Source: Reticulitermes speratus (lineage: Eukaryota > Arthropoda > Insecta > Blattodea > Rhinotermitidae). Taken from it: 64,000 nucleotides of DNA. The stretch is from contig JAJKFL010000005.1 of NCBI GenBank assembly GCA_021186555.1, positions 20,834,635 to 20,898,634 on the forward strand. The letters are read 5' to 3'. The position numbers and the translations under genes are program-made. Below the pieces are notes generated by a model. It was given only the letters and a program-made list of their open reading frames with translations, was not told the origin of the DNA and ran no database searches. Positions within the stretch are counted from its first letter, which is position 1. Every line of letters starts with the position of its first letter. This document shows positions 1 to 12,185 of this stretch, piece by piece.

Positions 1-1683
1 TCCGTCTTCTTTTGTCGAAACTCCGAAGTTTCGTGTAAGCTAACAAGGACAAAAGCCCCTACAGTAAATTATACAGTAGAGAGCACACTTTTACCTAGTA
101 GAGGTAAAAGCCAGTTGCTCGCTTTGTGAGGCGATAAATTAACATAGAAGAATACGCCAGATATACGAATAGAAAAGTTCAAAGTTTATGTAGCTAATTT
201 TCTAAGTTCCCTGTTCATGCATCACACAGAAACAACGGCACAAAATGGCAAGTCACTCGCCGCCCTTTCCAATACCATGAACGTGCATGCGATATCGACA
301 TTATTTTAAATATCATGGTGGTCCATCGGTGCACCCGTTCAACGATGTCGGATTTACCACATAAAATAATGCGAAATTTCGTGATTTACTCGTGATCATG
401 TATATATATATGCATGTGTATATAACTCAGTATTCTTAGGGTGCAAAATAATCTAGGATATTTATGGGCTGACGTTTAGCTAGGCGAAATGAAAGAAAGA
501 AATGGGGAAAAGTACTGGAGCAGTCGCTGTGCTCTTTTTTGTAGAAATAAGCAGGAATTTGACCGGAGGGTCTGGTGTAAACCACGGAAAATAACTATAG
601 AATAGATAGTCACAGGGCACGAGTCCAACCTATGTGTGGAAATGCACAAATGTTTCAAAAATGTGGGAGCCACTTTAAAATTCTAGACGTCAGAAGTGCA
701 ACGTGAAGTAAATCCATACTGAGGACCGACAGTTTTTATGCCACCCTAGAGAATTTAGTCGCAATGGCGACCTGGCGCCCAGGATTTGTGCACACCTTTC
801 CTTATGTATATGTTAATAAGTGTGCAAATGGGTGTTAACAGATACGTTTTACACAGAAACAATGTTTTAGGATGTTTGTCAACAACAGCACCAAAGTCAG
901 TAATAATAGTGCCGTGTTAATCTCGTCGTTTCAAGCCCTGCAAAATCGTGTCCTGTTAAAGTAACCGATCCGTTACAGTCGGATTTCACTCACAACAGGA
1001 GAATTCCTGTAAAGGAGTTACCTGGATCGGGAGGTTGGGACTACATACGGGTCTGGGACCTGCTTCACAAGGTGGGATCACACCCACGAGACTGGGCGAC
1101 CCTGTGACAAATTGGACACAGATTATAAAGAATGTACAATGACTGCAACTAGAAAATACGATGCAAAGTGCGTAATTCCGTGGAACAGTCTTTCTTGAGA
1201 AGTTGGTAGTAGCTCAGTTTGTAAATCAGTTTCCTGCCTTTCACGGAATTTGTCTTTTGATTGCCATGTCCACAGGAACCCGCCATACGTTTCTGTATTA
1301 ATTGACAGGTGAATGTGGGCTGTAGGGAGAAGGGGGGATTTTATTGACTATACCTTTAGCCATTTAAAGTGGAGAGGTTACTGTACGTAACACCTACTTT
1401 AACTTCAAGAAAACGTTAATTTCTCCCTCAGTATATTTATATGTTTCATGCGGTTCGCAAAATTAATATCGATTATTTCCCTCAAGAGATTTAACCGCTT
1501 GGTCCTTATGATGAAGGTGGAGTAGGTTCTCTGTGAAGTAGGAACAGAATTTCATGTGCAGTTTAAATAAACGCCAGTCTTTAAATGGTTGATTCTAATT
1601 TTTTTGTGAACAGATAAGACTCATTAATACAAACGCGATTAGCTGCAGCCGAAAGTGCCAACCACTTTGATGGCCTGTAGGGT
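1..1683. other. No gene recognised; unannotated DNA
   Basis: I see no coding, RNA-gene or clear transposon signal here. The short ORFs lack codon structure or recognisable motifs. At about 1198-1262 a stretch reading GTAGCTCAGTTTGTAA followed about 40 bases later by TTTTGATTGCC looks like a decayed tRNA-type A box and B box, so it may be an old SINE head, but it is too worn to assign. Confidence 0.4.
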
Positions 1684-1695
1684 CTAAAGAGTCTA

Positions 1696-1950
1696 TTTTT
1701 TCCTGTGGCGCAACAGCCCTACTCGGGCCTAGGCCGCCTCATTGTTGAGATTTCTAGACCACACACAGTTACAAACACCGCACTCGTTAGGACTCCTCTG
1801 GAGGAGGGATCGTAGCAGAGATCTACCTGACAACACACGACATTCACAAGTGACAGATATCCATGCATCCGACGGAATTCGAACCCGCAATCACAGCAAG
1901 CAAGCGGCCGCAGACCCACGCCTTAGACCGCGCGGCCACCGGGATCGTTT
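1696..1950 (-). mobile_element. tRNA-Leu-like SINE, family A (copy A1)
   Basis: This is a full-length family A SINE on the minus strand: the tRNA-like head lies at 1870-1948 and the tail at 1696-1710 shows as a T run on the plus strand. The head holds a B box (rc of GGAATTCGAACCC near 1877) and the class II tRNA-like GGCCGCGCGGTCTAAGGCG. It is flanked by CTAAAGAGTCTA (1684-1695) and CTAATGAGTCTA (1951-1962), a 12-bp target-site duplication with one mismatch. SINEs of this kind are pol III transcripts mobilised by a LINE; it codes for nothing. The ORFs seen through it on both strands are by-products. Confidence 0.85.
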
Positions 1951-1962
1951 CTAATGAGTCTA

Positions 1963-3168
1963 CACTTCCTTTTAAAGTGGAATGCGGTACGTTTCCTCAA
2001 ATATAAACCTAAGTGTACCTTTCAAGTACACCGAACGTAAGCGTTTAAGTGGTAAATATTTTATTAAAAAGGCTGATATTTGACAACTGTCGGCTCTGGC
2101 AACATAAAGAGTCACTTACCTTAAATGGATATAAAGCGTGTCCATAAAAATCAGTTACCCGATTAGTAAAATACGATGCAAATTCCTATGTTGCCTACTG
2201 AATTCACAAAAGTTGTTGGAAATGAGATTATCCATGTTTAGTGCGCAACTTGCAAAGCTATATGAACGTTTTACAAATCGACTGGCATAACTAAGCCTTC
2301 CTAATCTACACAGCACATAGCTTAATTTCGATTAACTAGCTTTTGGGTCTTTCTGTAGTATTTAAAAGCCTCCATGGTAAAGCATGTAATGATAACTGTT
2401 ATAATTAAAACTAGTATTTCGAGAACATTCTAGAAGTTAGATCAAATCTAAAAACATAACTGTTCTTTGTATGTTGGATAAATTCAGTTGTCAGTCGGCT
2501 GATTAAGAGATCCGAGTGTAGGAAATATAATCCTGTACGCCTACATTGCATTCAAATCACGCATTGAAGAAAGGAGGTCATTCATTAATATCTAAACATA
2601 GATTACATTTGAATCGCTTCCGGTTGTAAACGCTGTTAAGTGATGGAGTGTTACGTGGCTGACAGTCTTCTTTCTCTGCCTGATCCTACTTAATTAACTT
2701 GTTCACCATACATATATTTCCATCATTTTTCACCCACAATGTTTCATTTACTCAACGTTTGCTAACTTCTGCAGTTTTATGCGATTTATTAACAAAATAA
2801 TAAACTCTAAAAAAATGCACTCCTTTGAATTCAAAATTTCCTGGATTCTATTAACAGTCTCGGATACAGGATACTATGAGTTATTTTCGTATGGTACCTT
2901 TCCTTCTCCAAGATTATGCTGGGATGTCGTCTTCAAATACAGCACTGCTCTCTTCCGTAATTTTCGCCTGCAATCGTAATAACACTCCATGCGATTTAAA
3001 TTATATAAATGAATGACCGTCGCTGAAAAGCCAGGGAAAAAACACCGTCTGTAAACCAGCGTGTCGCACGAAGTTGCTCGACTGCAGCTTTGAATTTCAT
3101 TGCCAAGGCTTCACTCATGGCCGGATTGCATTTGAGTAAAGACTGGGGAAAAATTCTCTTCATTAAAG
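1963..3168. other. No gene recognised
   Basis: No motif, repeat or convincing exon was seen. The 66-codon frame at 2779-2979 has no recognisable domain. Confidence 0.4.
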
Positions 3169-3179
3169 AAGTTTCAAAC

Positions 3180-3693
3180 CAAATGAAACAAAATTAAACC
3201 AACTGATGCACAAATTGAGCCACCTTTATTGTAGTGTCCTTATTATATGCTCCTATATATAATATATATAGTATAGAATATATATAATAAGGACGCTACA
3301 ATAAAGGTGGCTCAATTTGTGCATCAGTTGGTTTAATTTTGTTTCATTTGATTCGTGAAGATGCACGGTGATAATAATGTGAAATTTATAAGTGCCCAAC
3401 AGGCAAAGACAGTATACCAACATCAAAACATCAGAAAAAAGCTGCTGAAGACAAACGCCTCAATATGGTTTAATAAAGTCTGCCACGCAGAGCACCTTCA
3501 ACCAAAATACATCGACTTCAAAACCAACACCTTCAACACGAGGAACCACAGCACAAAAACAAATTGCAGTCAAACACCGGATAAACCTAGGGGCATATAA
3601 TAAGGACGCTACAATAAAGGTGGCTCAATTTGTGCATCAGTTGGTTTAATTTTGTTTTATTTGATTCGTGAAGATGCACGGTGATAAATGTGA
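3180..3693 (+). mobile_element. Compact Penelope-like retroelement with inverted and direct terminal repeats
   Basis: The element is bounded by the perfect 13-bp duplication AAGTTTCAAACCA (3169-3181 and 3694-3706; the first base or two of the element overlaps the duplication). Inside are three copies of one terminal repeat: an inverted piece at 3180-3248, a forward copy at 3282-3383 and a second forward copy at 3595-3693. The inverted and first forward pieces pair over 69 bp with a single mismatch, with an AT-rich tip at 3249-3281. The two forward copies differ by one substitution and a 3-bp indel. A short ORF lies between the forward copies. An inverted terminal-repeat piece plus two direct terminal repeats is the layout known for Penelope-like elements (PLEs). 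The copy lacks reverse transcriptase and GIY-YIG endonuclease, so it is a severely deleted or non-autonomous insertion. Confidence 0.6.
3361..3597 (+). pseudogene. Truncated PLE-type N-terminal ORF fragment
   Basis: An open frame of about 78 codons starts at ATG 3361, inside the first forward terminal repeat, and stops where the second repeat begins. The segment LKTNASIWFNKVCHAEHLQP followed by KYIDFK resembles the N-terminal stretch of arthropod PLE proteins, where a Lys/Asn-rich helix is followed by a 'LxPKxIxxK' motif. This resemblance is from memory. The catalytic reverse transcriptase and endonuclease domains are absent, so the product cannot be active. An upstream in-frame GTG at 3355 is not a likely start. 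Alternative: an unrelated short ORF kept open by chance. Confidence 0.4.
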
Positions 3694-3706
3694 AAGTTTC
3701 AAACCA

Positions 3707-4051
3707 GTTTGTTTACAACGCTGAGATTGGCATGCTGTAAATGCTGTATTAGCCATCACAACAGACTGTATTGCACAGCGATAATGATATTATTTACTAC
3801 AATAAAGAGTGTTTACTGTGCACTGTAATTGTGGTGTATGAATTATGAATGTATGCAAGCTTATCCAACACTTGTCATTCAGTTAACTCCACGAGATGAG
3901 AGTTTCTTTAGCAGTTTAACACGGTGTTGTTTGTTCTCCTGTAATCCGATAGTTCATCTAAGTGTGCTGAATTGGACCAAATTCTGAAGCACTTTACTTC
4001 ACTTCTCTTCTTAATGACCTATAACTTTAAGATTGCTTTAAATATTACAAT
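3707..4051. other. No gene recognised
   Basis: No coding or repeat signal seen between the Penelope-like insertion and the LINE stub. Confidence 0.4.
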
Positions 4052-4122
4052 TAGTTTCTCAAGAAGGATTCTGCTCCAAGGAGTTAGTAGGTTAGTTAGT
4101 TAGTTGGTTAGTTAGTTAGATT
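4052..4122 (+). mobile_element. LINE 3'-end stub with (TTAG)n tail
   Basis: The segment TTCTCAAGAAGGATTCTGCTCC and following matches, base for base over most of its length, the 3' end of the LINE copy at 55617-55999 (other strand). It runs into an imperfect TTAG repeat at 4083-4122. Only about 30 bases of LINE body remain, so this is an extreme 5' truncation, the usual outcome of target-primed reverse transcription. No protein-coding part is present. Confidence 0.6.
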
Positions 4123-6895
4123 TAAATATTACTTTTCCAAACCGTCATAGGCATTCGAATTGAAATTTTCTCTTGAATTTGAAGTCTTAATTATTTTTTC
4201 ATTTACTTGAAAGTTGTCGTAACAAAGGTCAATACAGTGTGTTTAAAGAACTACTTCCTAAAGGTGTCGGCTCATAGGGCAGTGCAGGTAAAGCTCCACG
4301 CCTTCTAGACCTGTATACAAATGGAAGTGGTCAATTTTTTGCTGGAGAAAGAGCTGTTGGCAACAACTCAGAAGGGAGCCAGGTGGGTTGTGCAGATGTG
4401 TTGGCGGACATAAAATCCCTGTACTTGCCGGAAATCGAACACCGGTCTTCCAACACAGGGCTGGTTCCTTCAGTCTTATTCATTTAGATAAATAGTTTTT
4501 TTCTTTAATTCAAAACAATTTAAATTATATTTAGAGTTTTGTATTTAGAAGCTTAAATTCTTTTCTGAACCCATCGAAAAAATTTTTGTAGTAAAAATGC
4601 TTCGACGAGCCAAGCATTAAACAGCTCGTTTCATGTTTTGAGAAAAAAGGCACTGTGATGGTTTCTTTCGTGGTTGTCACCGGCTCAGTACGTCTGCCTT
4701 TCGCGTTGTGATATTAACTGGTCATCCATCACCCTTAGAGGCCTGACTGCTTCCGTTTACCCCTTATGTATGTATGTATGTAATCTGCGTCACACGCCTC
4801 TACGATGAAGACATCGTCACTGTAAATAAAATGAACTTCGAACTTTTTGTAATAGAATCCATGTTTAACTATGCGTCCGCTTCAAGCTGTTGGGCTATTC
4901 AGCTGAATTCACAAGTTGGCCATTAGAACACCTGAAATGATATAAGAGCAGAATTCATTAGGCCTGAAAATATTTGTAAGTAGCTCATGGCAGTTAATAC
5001 TCAATTTTACGGAAGCGAAACGTCGAACTTAACTGAGATACGAAAGCATAAGAAACTGTTAAAATTAAACAGTGTCCCTTGATGGTCTTGAAACTTTGAT
5101 CCTACATTGCTCAGACGACTTTTAATGTAGATCTAAAATTTGTACCGCCTGGGAAGATCAACTCAAAATATTTCAATTTGGAGCCCAGTTTATGTCCTAC
5201 ATACACCAACATTCTTTAGTGTCAAAAAAAGTTTCTCCAGACCAGAGAAAGCCTTTCGTGTGCTAGCTTTCCAGGAAACAAAATCCTTTTTGAAAATGCA
5301 AAGACATATTTGGCGAAATTACGGAACGTTTCTACCACGTAAGTCGTCGATTCTTGGGTGGCAGAAGCCCTTTGCAGTAGTTGAAACCCAAGCAGGGTGG
5401 AACTGAGAGTTTTTTCAGAGTTTCTCCCAAAACTGAATAAATCGGTCTTCATTGGAGAGACCATGCCTTTGTCTGGACGAGAGTCTAGGTACAATTTTCT
5501 CCTTTGCTGGAGTGAAAACCCCACGATTCCTGTGTAACATGAAAGGAATATTTCCGAAAGTTAGTGTCCTTGCAGCTATGTCGGAAAGGTGAAACGTCAC
5601 CGACAGTTCTTTTTTTTTTTTTTTTGAAAAATCGACAGTGACAGGAATTGTCTCTTTCGACGTGCTTCAGAACTGGTTAATGCCACGGCTGCAGGAAGAC
5701 ATTCCAAATTTACTCTTAAAGCAAACCAACTCTGTACACTGAGGTTGAGATACCTTAATAATTTGGCTGTATCTGGGGTATCCATACCCCATGGTCAATC
5801 GTTGGTTTGCTTCAGTGAGAGATAAATATATACGGTAGAAACGCAGTGTTATGGAGCAACAAATTTGACTAGCTACAAAGACGGTCCCACCGTACTTCCA
5901 TGCCGAAGTTATGTGTTGCCTGGATGAACTTATTTCTGAAAATTTGACTCTGCCTGTAAATCATGAAATGGTTCCCGAGATCATCAGATCTTATTCCCAT
6001 GGACGTTTCCTTCTCTGCTTTGTTGAGGAGAATATTTGTGTCCGTCCGTTGCCTACGCTACTAGAAGAGCTCAAGATGCGAGCCACAGTTGTCTGTGCTA
6101 AAACGTGACGACAATGTTCTCCGAAACGTGTGGCAGGAAACTGAATGTCCGTTTGGCACTGCTCAGCCAGTCGTGGCACTGACAATAAAGTCGATTAGTT
6201 TTTCATGACCCATTATGAGTTTACCTTCACATACTTATTTCTCTTAGCTTCACCTTAAATGTGCTGTGACTGACACAAGGCTAAAATCGTAAAGAGCTTT
6301 TATTGACCGCCTACAGCACTTGTAGGAACTGTCGCTTTGTTTGTTAGGAAAATCTACTTCGTATCCTGGAGATTCTGGGCTTGTAAATCTGTCCAGAGGC
6401 TGGCTGTCCTACTGACGTTTACGTAGTTTCCCTATACAACGCCAGTGAGTGCTGGGATAGTACTTTAAAACAGTAATTGTTGTAAAGTATTCTGCCTTTC
6501 TGTGAGACATAATTAGTGTAGCTGGAAGAGCGGAACTAAATAACTAAAGCTTTTAGAATTGTCAGATGTTTTCTTTTGATTAGGACGAAATTTTATGAAA
6601 TTAGGTAATGTTTTGCGTAAGAGACAGAATATATCCACGCAAGCAGAAATAACAGAAGTGGAAACAGCATGCCAGAACAAACTTTTAAAATTGGAATCTC
6701 CGAAGGAGAAAGAGGCAGAGTAGAGCCTTCAAACGCCGGAATAAAACCGGAACAAAGAGGCAAGCCTCATCTTCAAAGGTAGTAGAACGATATAAATTTG
6801 TGAATCCAGGAGAACAAACAACGGATAAATATGAACTTGTTTGTCACCCCCTTCCATTAGGCTTATGTTATACTTATATCTCTGATCTTTTATTT
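4123..6895. other. No gene recognised; possible SINE remnant
   Basis: At 4425-4460 a TTGCCGGAAATCGAACACCGG block looks like the reverse complement of a tRNA-type B box, so an old minus-strand SINE is possible. Near 5560-5600 a GGTGAAACGTCACC palindrome sits inside TGTCGG/CCGACA arms and may be a deleted relative of the hammerhead-like repeats described elsewhere. ORFs at 5140-5524 and 5911-6185 overlap on both strands and show no known domain. Confidence 0.35.
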
Positions 6896-6958
6896 GTGTG
6901 CGTGTGTGTGTGTGTGTTGTGTGTATGTGTGTGTACGTGTGTTTGCGCGCGCGCGCCT
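6896..6958. repeat. (GT)n/(GC)n microsatellite
   Basis: Alternating purine-pyrimidine run: GT repeats with TATG and TACG interruptions followed by a GCGCGCGCGC block. Such runs can adopt Z-DNA in vitro; no functional evidence here. Confidence 0.9.
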
Positions 6959-8302
6959 CTCTGGTGTCTGCTGTAATATTTGAACTTAGCTATTTTATGG
7001 ATCTTAAGACGATCCTAATCTCATTTCAAACTACCTGACTTTCCTATATATTAACTGCCTACGACAGAACCCTACGAAGTATTTAGGCAGTAGATGTATC
7101 AGCACTGCTTAGTAGAGACAGGATCCTGAAACTTGTGTGGTGAAGGCAACATTTTGTAAAACGCAAATTAACAGTAGATCCTACGTTCATTCAGGATATT
7201 TTGCTGTCGAAACAATAAATTTCGCTATAAAACCTACAAGGATTTCGAATCAAATTCCTCTACAGATCACCTAGCGGTTAATAACTGAAAGCCCATAAGT
7301 AGGCAAAGCTGAGTCCGTCTCGGTTTACCATGTAGTCATGCAATGGTCAATATCCCATGGCGCGCAACCAAATACCTGATAAATGATTTTAAATCTGCAA
7401 AATAAACGTATAGTTTTCTGCTGCTTCTACATACAAAGTCGCTGTTTAGTGATTAGCACCCGTGGTGCGTGTTCGGTAGGTCCTCACTTCCAATCTCTTT
7501 TTGGAGGCCTCCTATTCAGACGGAGATTGTTATAGACTCTCTCACTCCATGCGAGAAAGTCTAGACATATCCTTAAAATACGTCATGTTTCCAGCAACCT
7601 TCTCAGATCAGCAACTATGGTGAAATGCTTCGATACACTTGATACTGGTAACGTTAAAAATTTGTTTTGGTAAATTTTGTATTGTGACTGATCGGTATAA
7701 GCTACTTCCGCTTACGCAAGTAGTTAATTAGGGCTTTACGCTGTGCACCACGAGGTTAGTGTTAACAAGTCGCTCTCGAGCCGTATGCTCACATTTTCTT
7801 GACCCTATGTTAAAACGTGAATTCAAACGCCTCACTGTAAAAACGTAATTTTTTTTGATTCCGTCCCTTGCTTGACTCACTGCTCCACTGTGAATGTAAT
7901 CCAATGAAGGAGAGAGAAACAAAAAAGGAAGAAAGAAAATACTCTTAGAAGAGGAAGGTGCGACCTGTCATGTTGAAGATGTCTAAATGAGTGAGCGGCG
8001 TGAAAGTTATTCACTGTATCAGATACAGCGAAACATCCCTTAGTCTTAGCAACGCCACTTAATCATTTTACCGTTCATTCGGTTTCACAAGCTATAACTT
8101 CGAAAATTACTCATCACTGCCAACACCCGGACGATGAGTCGAAGTTGAGTTATCAGCTGGAGAGAAGCATTGATGCTCTCACTCCGGACAGGCGTATGAA
8201 AGTGTGACACATGCTTAGACACGATACAAGAATGGCAAAGAGTGCCGCGCGCTTTCGGAAAGCCGCCCCCAACAAGATCAATAACAGATTCGTCTTTGTG
8301 AT
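6959..8302. other. No gene recognised
   Basis: No repeat match, exon or RNA gene was seen. Confidence 0.4.
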
Positions 8303-8352
8303 GGAGAAGCAGTGTGTTCTGTGCGAGGTAGGCAATTAATGTTTTAAATTAT
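8303..8352 (+). repeat. Short dispersed repeat R1, copy 1
   Basis: The stretch GATGGAGAAGCAGTGTGTTC then TGTGCGAGGTAGGCAATTAA recurs in diverged form at about 42714, 52610 and 62168 in this window. The shared core is TTCTGTGAGGTAGGAATTAA. I do not recognise the parent element. AG|GTAGG looks like a splice donor, but the repeat nature makes an exon unlikely. Confidence 0.5.
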
Positions 8353-9478
8353 TTCGTATTTAGACGAAGTTCAGGAGTAAAAGGTGTAATGAAAATATCT
8401 TAGGCTGAAGATAAACCGTAAAGCAACAAATTCGGAATGTGTGAACGCATGTATGTATGTCAGGTTTCTTCGATGTCCCCTTAAGGAAGCGGTATCAAAC
8501 GAGGGCTTAAGTGTCCATTGCATTATTATGCTAATGTTATCGAAGGAAGTGTTTATATCCTTTGGCGACGTACGACCAGACGAAATCTGAGAAAAATAAA
8601 GATGTCTTGAATAATATCTAACATTTCTTGAATTTTAACTGCAGCACATATAAAACGGAATCTTTACCGTTGGTTGAAAGTGCTCCATAAAGTAATAAAG
8701 TAAAATAATATAATTGTCGGCTTATGATTAGGGTGTTTCCTTCTTCGGATGTGAATCCTGCTTCTCATAAAGGAAAATACTAAAATAATGCGACCCAAAC
8801 ATTTGTCCACATGCGATAACACTTAAGAAAATGCAGCTCTTTTCTGTAGCTGATTATAAAAGGAATCCGTTTACAGATTCTGTAAACTCTATCAGAATTT
8901 CTTCCTGAACACAATTAAAACATATGTGTTAACGCATGTTAAACACGTTTATCTTCCAATCATCCAAAACGTAGAACAGATGGACGTGGATCGTGTATAA
9001 TAAATTAGCAGCATTTGAAACAATAGTGTTTTGTGTCAACATGTCTACTCTGATGGATTGCAAACTTGACGAGAAATTGACTCGTTGTTTTCATTCCAAA
9101 AGCTCCTCGTCTAAACAGATTTGTGACACTACACAAGTGGCCTCAGTAGTTCACGTCAAACACTTCCAAAGATCAGGGACCTCCCAGGGTTCAGACGAAC
9201 TGTGGCAGAGTCTGAAGGCGCTTTACGCAGTTTATAATTAGTCTGCGGCGGATTCCAGCAGCCCTGATTTATCAAACAGCTGATTTATATATCATCATAA
9301 TTATTGCCATCACCACCACCGTCATCACCTTCGAATAGACTGTCTCGTTCAAAATGCAATTTTTAAGATTCCTTTCTAAAATATTTAAAACAAGATTATA
9401 AGCGTGTTGAAATACTCATATTTCAGACTAGTAATATTGCTAGGCTGAATAAATCACGTAGTGTTTGATGGAAGAAAC
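8353..9478. other. No gene recognised
   Basis: Only short frames and a small CAT/CAC-rich patch near 9293-9327 were seen. Confidence 0.4.
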
Positions 9479-9620
9479 ATATGAGACGCATGAAGTAGGT
9501 GAGAAGGCATATAAGAATTTACATGGAAAACCTGAAGCCGTAGATGGGAATAGAATATTAAAATGGATCTTAAAGAACCAGAGTATGAGGACATAAGCTA
9601 GATTCAACTGTGTGAATTCT
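9479..9620 (+). pseudogene. Badly decayed LINE C-terminal fragment
   Basis: AGACGCATGAAGTAGGTGAG aligns with the LINE codons for RRMRWAG, and GGGAATAGAATATTAAAATG followed by GATCTTAAAGAA aligns with [11 protein letters not shown] in the better copies at 55776-55985 and 12186-12600. Stops and frame breaks are frequent. The assignment rests on order and spacing of these two blocks, so it is tentative. A GAAACGTCGGGAA block follows at 9670-9690 and resembles the 3' part of the hammerhead-like repeats. Confidence 0.35.
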
Positions 9621-10077
9621 GAGGTTTCATGGACTTAGAGCCCTTGAAGTTGAACGTGTCGTTCCTTCGAAACGTCGGGAAGCATTTAGCCAGCGATGTA
9701 GACTCTCATCTCAGAAGCTCGGGAGCCTGAATAGGGCCCAATATCAGGCTGGTGGGAACATTGTAATGAAAATTCGGATTTCGAAGGGGACGAGGAATAT
9801 CTTGATTAGCCAAGTGAACATTCTGTTCCATGCAGTTAATTGCCTTGTACATGGTACGTCCACAAGCCTCTCCTACACGGTTTTTCTTCCTTAAAATTAA
9901 AATTTCAAATCGTGAAAATAATCTATTAATTGCGACGTTCTTAATTTTGTTAATATTATTGACACGTGTTTAGTTGAAAAGATAAAACTTCATAAAACAA
10001 GATATGAATGTAAGAGAGTTTAGATTCTCACAGCTTTCTTAATAAAGATTTAAGCCTTATATGATCATTATGCACTC
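9621..10077. other. No gene recognised
   Basis: No feature apart from the isolated GAAACGTC block near 9674. Confidence 0.4.
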
Positions 10078-10089
10078 TTAACGGTAACT

Positions 10090-10377
10090 GGCCACGCGGT
10101 GGCGCACTTCGTTGAGGAACTGCGCTACAAGCCGAAACGTCGCGGTTTCGATTCCCGATGGTGTCATTGGAATTTTTCATTGACATAATCCTTTCGGTCG
10201 CACTATGGCCCTGAGGTCGACTCATCCTCTAAAAGAAATAAGTACCAGGACTATTTCCTGGGGGTAAAGGCGGCCGGTGCGTAGGGCTGACAACCTTACC
10301 ACCTTCAGGTGCCGATTGTCTAGAAATCTGGGAGCCTCAACCTCCTGGAATGCTCAGGGCCTATAATGGGATTGCTT
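10090..10377 (+). mobile_element. tRNA-derived SINE, family B (copy B1)
   Basis: The head carries a tRNA-like A box region (CACGCGGTGGCGCACTTCG) and a B box (GGTTTCGATTCCCG, 10142-10155). The body runs GGTGTCATTGGAATTTTTCA, then CGGTCGCACTATGGCCCTGA, then GTAAAGGCGGCCGGTGCGTA. The end is CCTATAATGGGATTGCTTTT. The same body is found at 23636-23909. Flanks TTAACGGTAACT (10078-10089) and TTAACTAGTAACT (10378-10390) form an imperfect duplication. A pol III-type element with no coding capacity. Confidence 0.8.
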
Positions 10378-10534
10378 TTAACTAGTAACTCTTTACCACA
10401 AGACTTAAATCTTCGGAATATTAGTGTTATTTTTAATCTGTAGCTTCTGCCAGTTCAGGTATTTAAGTTTGTATATTGGCGTCGTACTCTACACGACTAA
10501 TTTTAGACTGGTAAATGTAAAGGTCATCCCATGA

Positions 10535-10797
10535 CATGCCTATACAGGCACAGAGGGGAGGTGGACTTAATAGTTCCTACCCACTCGTAACCCGGCACTA
10601 GAAGGAGGTGGGCATTTAACACCACACTTCCGCCGCTTTACACCCGAGAAAGACCGCATACCCATTTTTCAGAAGGCTGGAAAATCTCGGGGCCAGTCTG
10701 GACGACACGGAAAGTCTTGGCCTCACCGGATTCGAACCCCGGACTGTCCAGCACGTAGCGAGTCGCTATACTGACTGCGCCATCCAGGCTGGAGAGC
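10535..10797 (-). mobile_element. tRNA-derived SINE, family E
   Basis: On the minus strand the tRNA-like head starts near 10797 with GGATGGCGCAGTCAG (A box-like) and has a perfect B box, GGGGTTCGAATCC (rc of 10728-10740). The downstream body to about 10535 has no second copy in this window, so the 3' limit is a guess. No clear target-site duplication was found. Confidence 0.6.
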
Positions 10798-11709
10798 TTC
10801 GAATTATTAAGACAAGACTGAGAAGAACGTTAAATTATGTTCCTTTATGTACAGGGTCTGAGACATTTTCCAGTTGCATTGCTTCCTGTTACCTTTAAAC
10901 CATTTGAATTTATTTATAATTGTTACGACAAAAATCAGTTGCTGCAAATACATATATATTTATATATAAAGTAATTTAATCATCATCATTATCATCATCA
11001 TGAATGTGATGGTTTAGTTTCTACTGGTCGTTGTCGGTTCCAAACTCTGCTCCCATTGTTCCTCCAAGACCCCTGTTTCCACACGACTGTTACTACCAAT
11101 CGTGTAGAGTTATTGCATGGTCTTCCATTCTTTGTAATCCTGCAGCGATCTAGTGTCATTATAGATATGGCACTGCATACAGGCATGCAGTTTGTTGGAT
11201 GTCGGCAGACAATATACAACACTATGTTGGTGTAAATCTTACTTAGTACAATAAAATACATATTATATGCCAGTGTTCCAGTATTTTAGGATTAGCAGTT
11301 TACTGGACCTTTTCCAGACGAATGATGATGTCCAGAGGCCCAGTAATCCTAATTGTAAGTAACATATCATCATCATAACCTACTTACCAATAACTTGTAC
11401 TGTAAACCTTTTTTTAAAATTAAATTTCAACTTCAGATACACCATCAGGAAGAAGTTAAATTTGCCAGAAATGTTTTCGAAATCCGTTAATAATTTAGAC
11501 ACTGTTGCCCCGCACAGCTTTCGCATGTGGACAGTCCTAGAGTGACATTTGCATGTGACGTTTGTTAGGTAGTGTAACAGGACTTGATTGTATTGTGTCT
11601 TCTGTCATGCACGCTATAATGTTTCTCAAATTTCCACTAAATACAGGCTCTAAAAACTGTACGGGGATTTGAGCTTAAGATAAGACACAAATAAATAATT
11701 TATGCCACT
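10798..11709. other. No gene recognised; (ATC)n patch
   Basis: A (CAT)/(ATC) microsatellite lies at about 10979-11003. The 87-codon minus-strand frame at 10998-11261 has no recognisable motif. Confidence 0.4.
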
Positions 11710-11820
11710 TTTATTTTAATAGTAACTGTTTATAAATTTGGTTAGCTGCGATGTATTAACATAACGTTTAACGCTAAACGATAGAAAGACTGTGACTGAT
11801 GGTCTTGGAGAGACTTAAAA
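11710..11820 (+). repeat. Hammerhead-bearing inverted repeat, left arm (decayed)
   Basis: Positions 11710-11764 are the inverted complement of 12788-12842, matching in about 50 of 55 bases. The similarity continues at lower identity through CTAAACGATAGAAAGACTGT to the position where the partner arm has its hammerhead-like core. Here that core reads CTGATGG (11796-11802) followed by GTCT...AGAC, so stem II survives but the GAAA block is lost. Confidence 0.6.
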
Positions 11821-12185
11821 TGCAGTGGCCATTAATCCGAAGACCTTGCGACTGTTAAACGAGCAACCGCTTGAATCGGCTGTTTGAAAGTACAGTGTTC
11901 ATTATCAGTGATGCTTGAACGCGGACAGGATCTGCCTGAAGTAAATATTCGCTCTAATATTAAATTATTGATTTCAAGGGATTAAGACGAACGGACTTAC
12001 TGCCTCCAGCTTTTGACAGTAGTTTGAAAACTCCGAAATGAAAACTGCAGATTTTCAGAGACGGTATCCCATTGTGTTATTGTAACTCAGTTATTACAGA
12101 CAAGTCAGTCAAACCTAACTATTTTTATTATAAACCAATGCCTTTTCTTACAAAACAATTCTAGATGTTATAGTTAATAATAATT

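Noticed and set aside
4083..4122. Telomeric repeat (insect TTAGG)
   Set aside because: The unit is TTAG, not TTAGG, and it follows LINE 3' UTR sequence as the tail does at 55617 and 12683.
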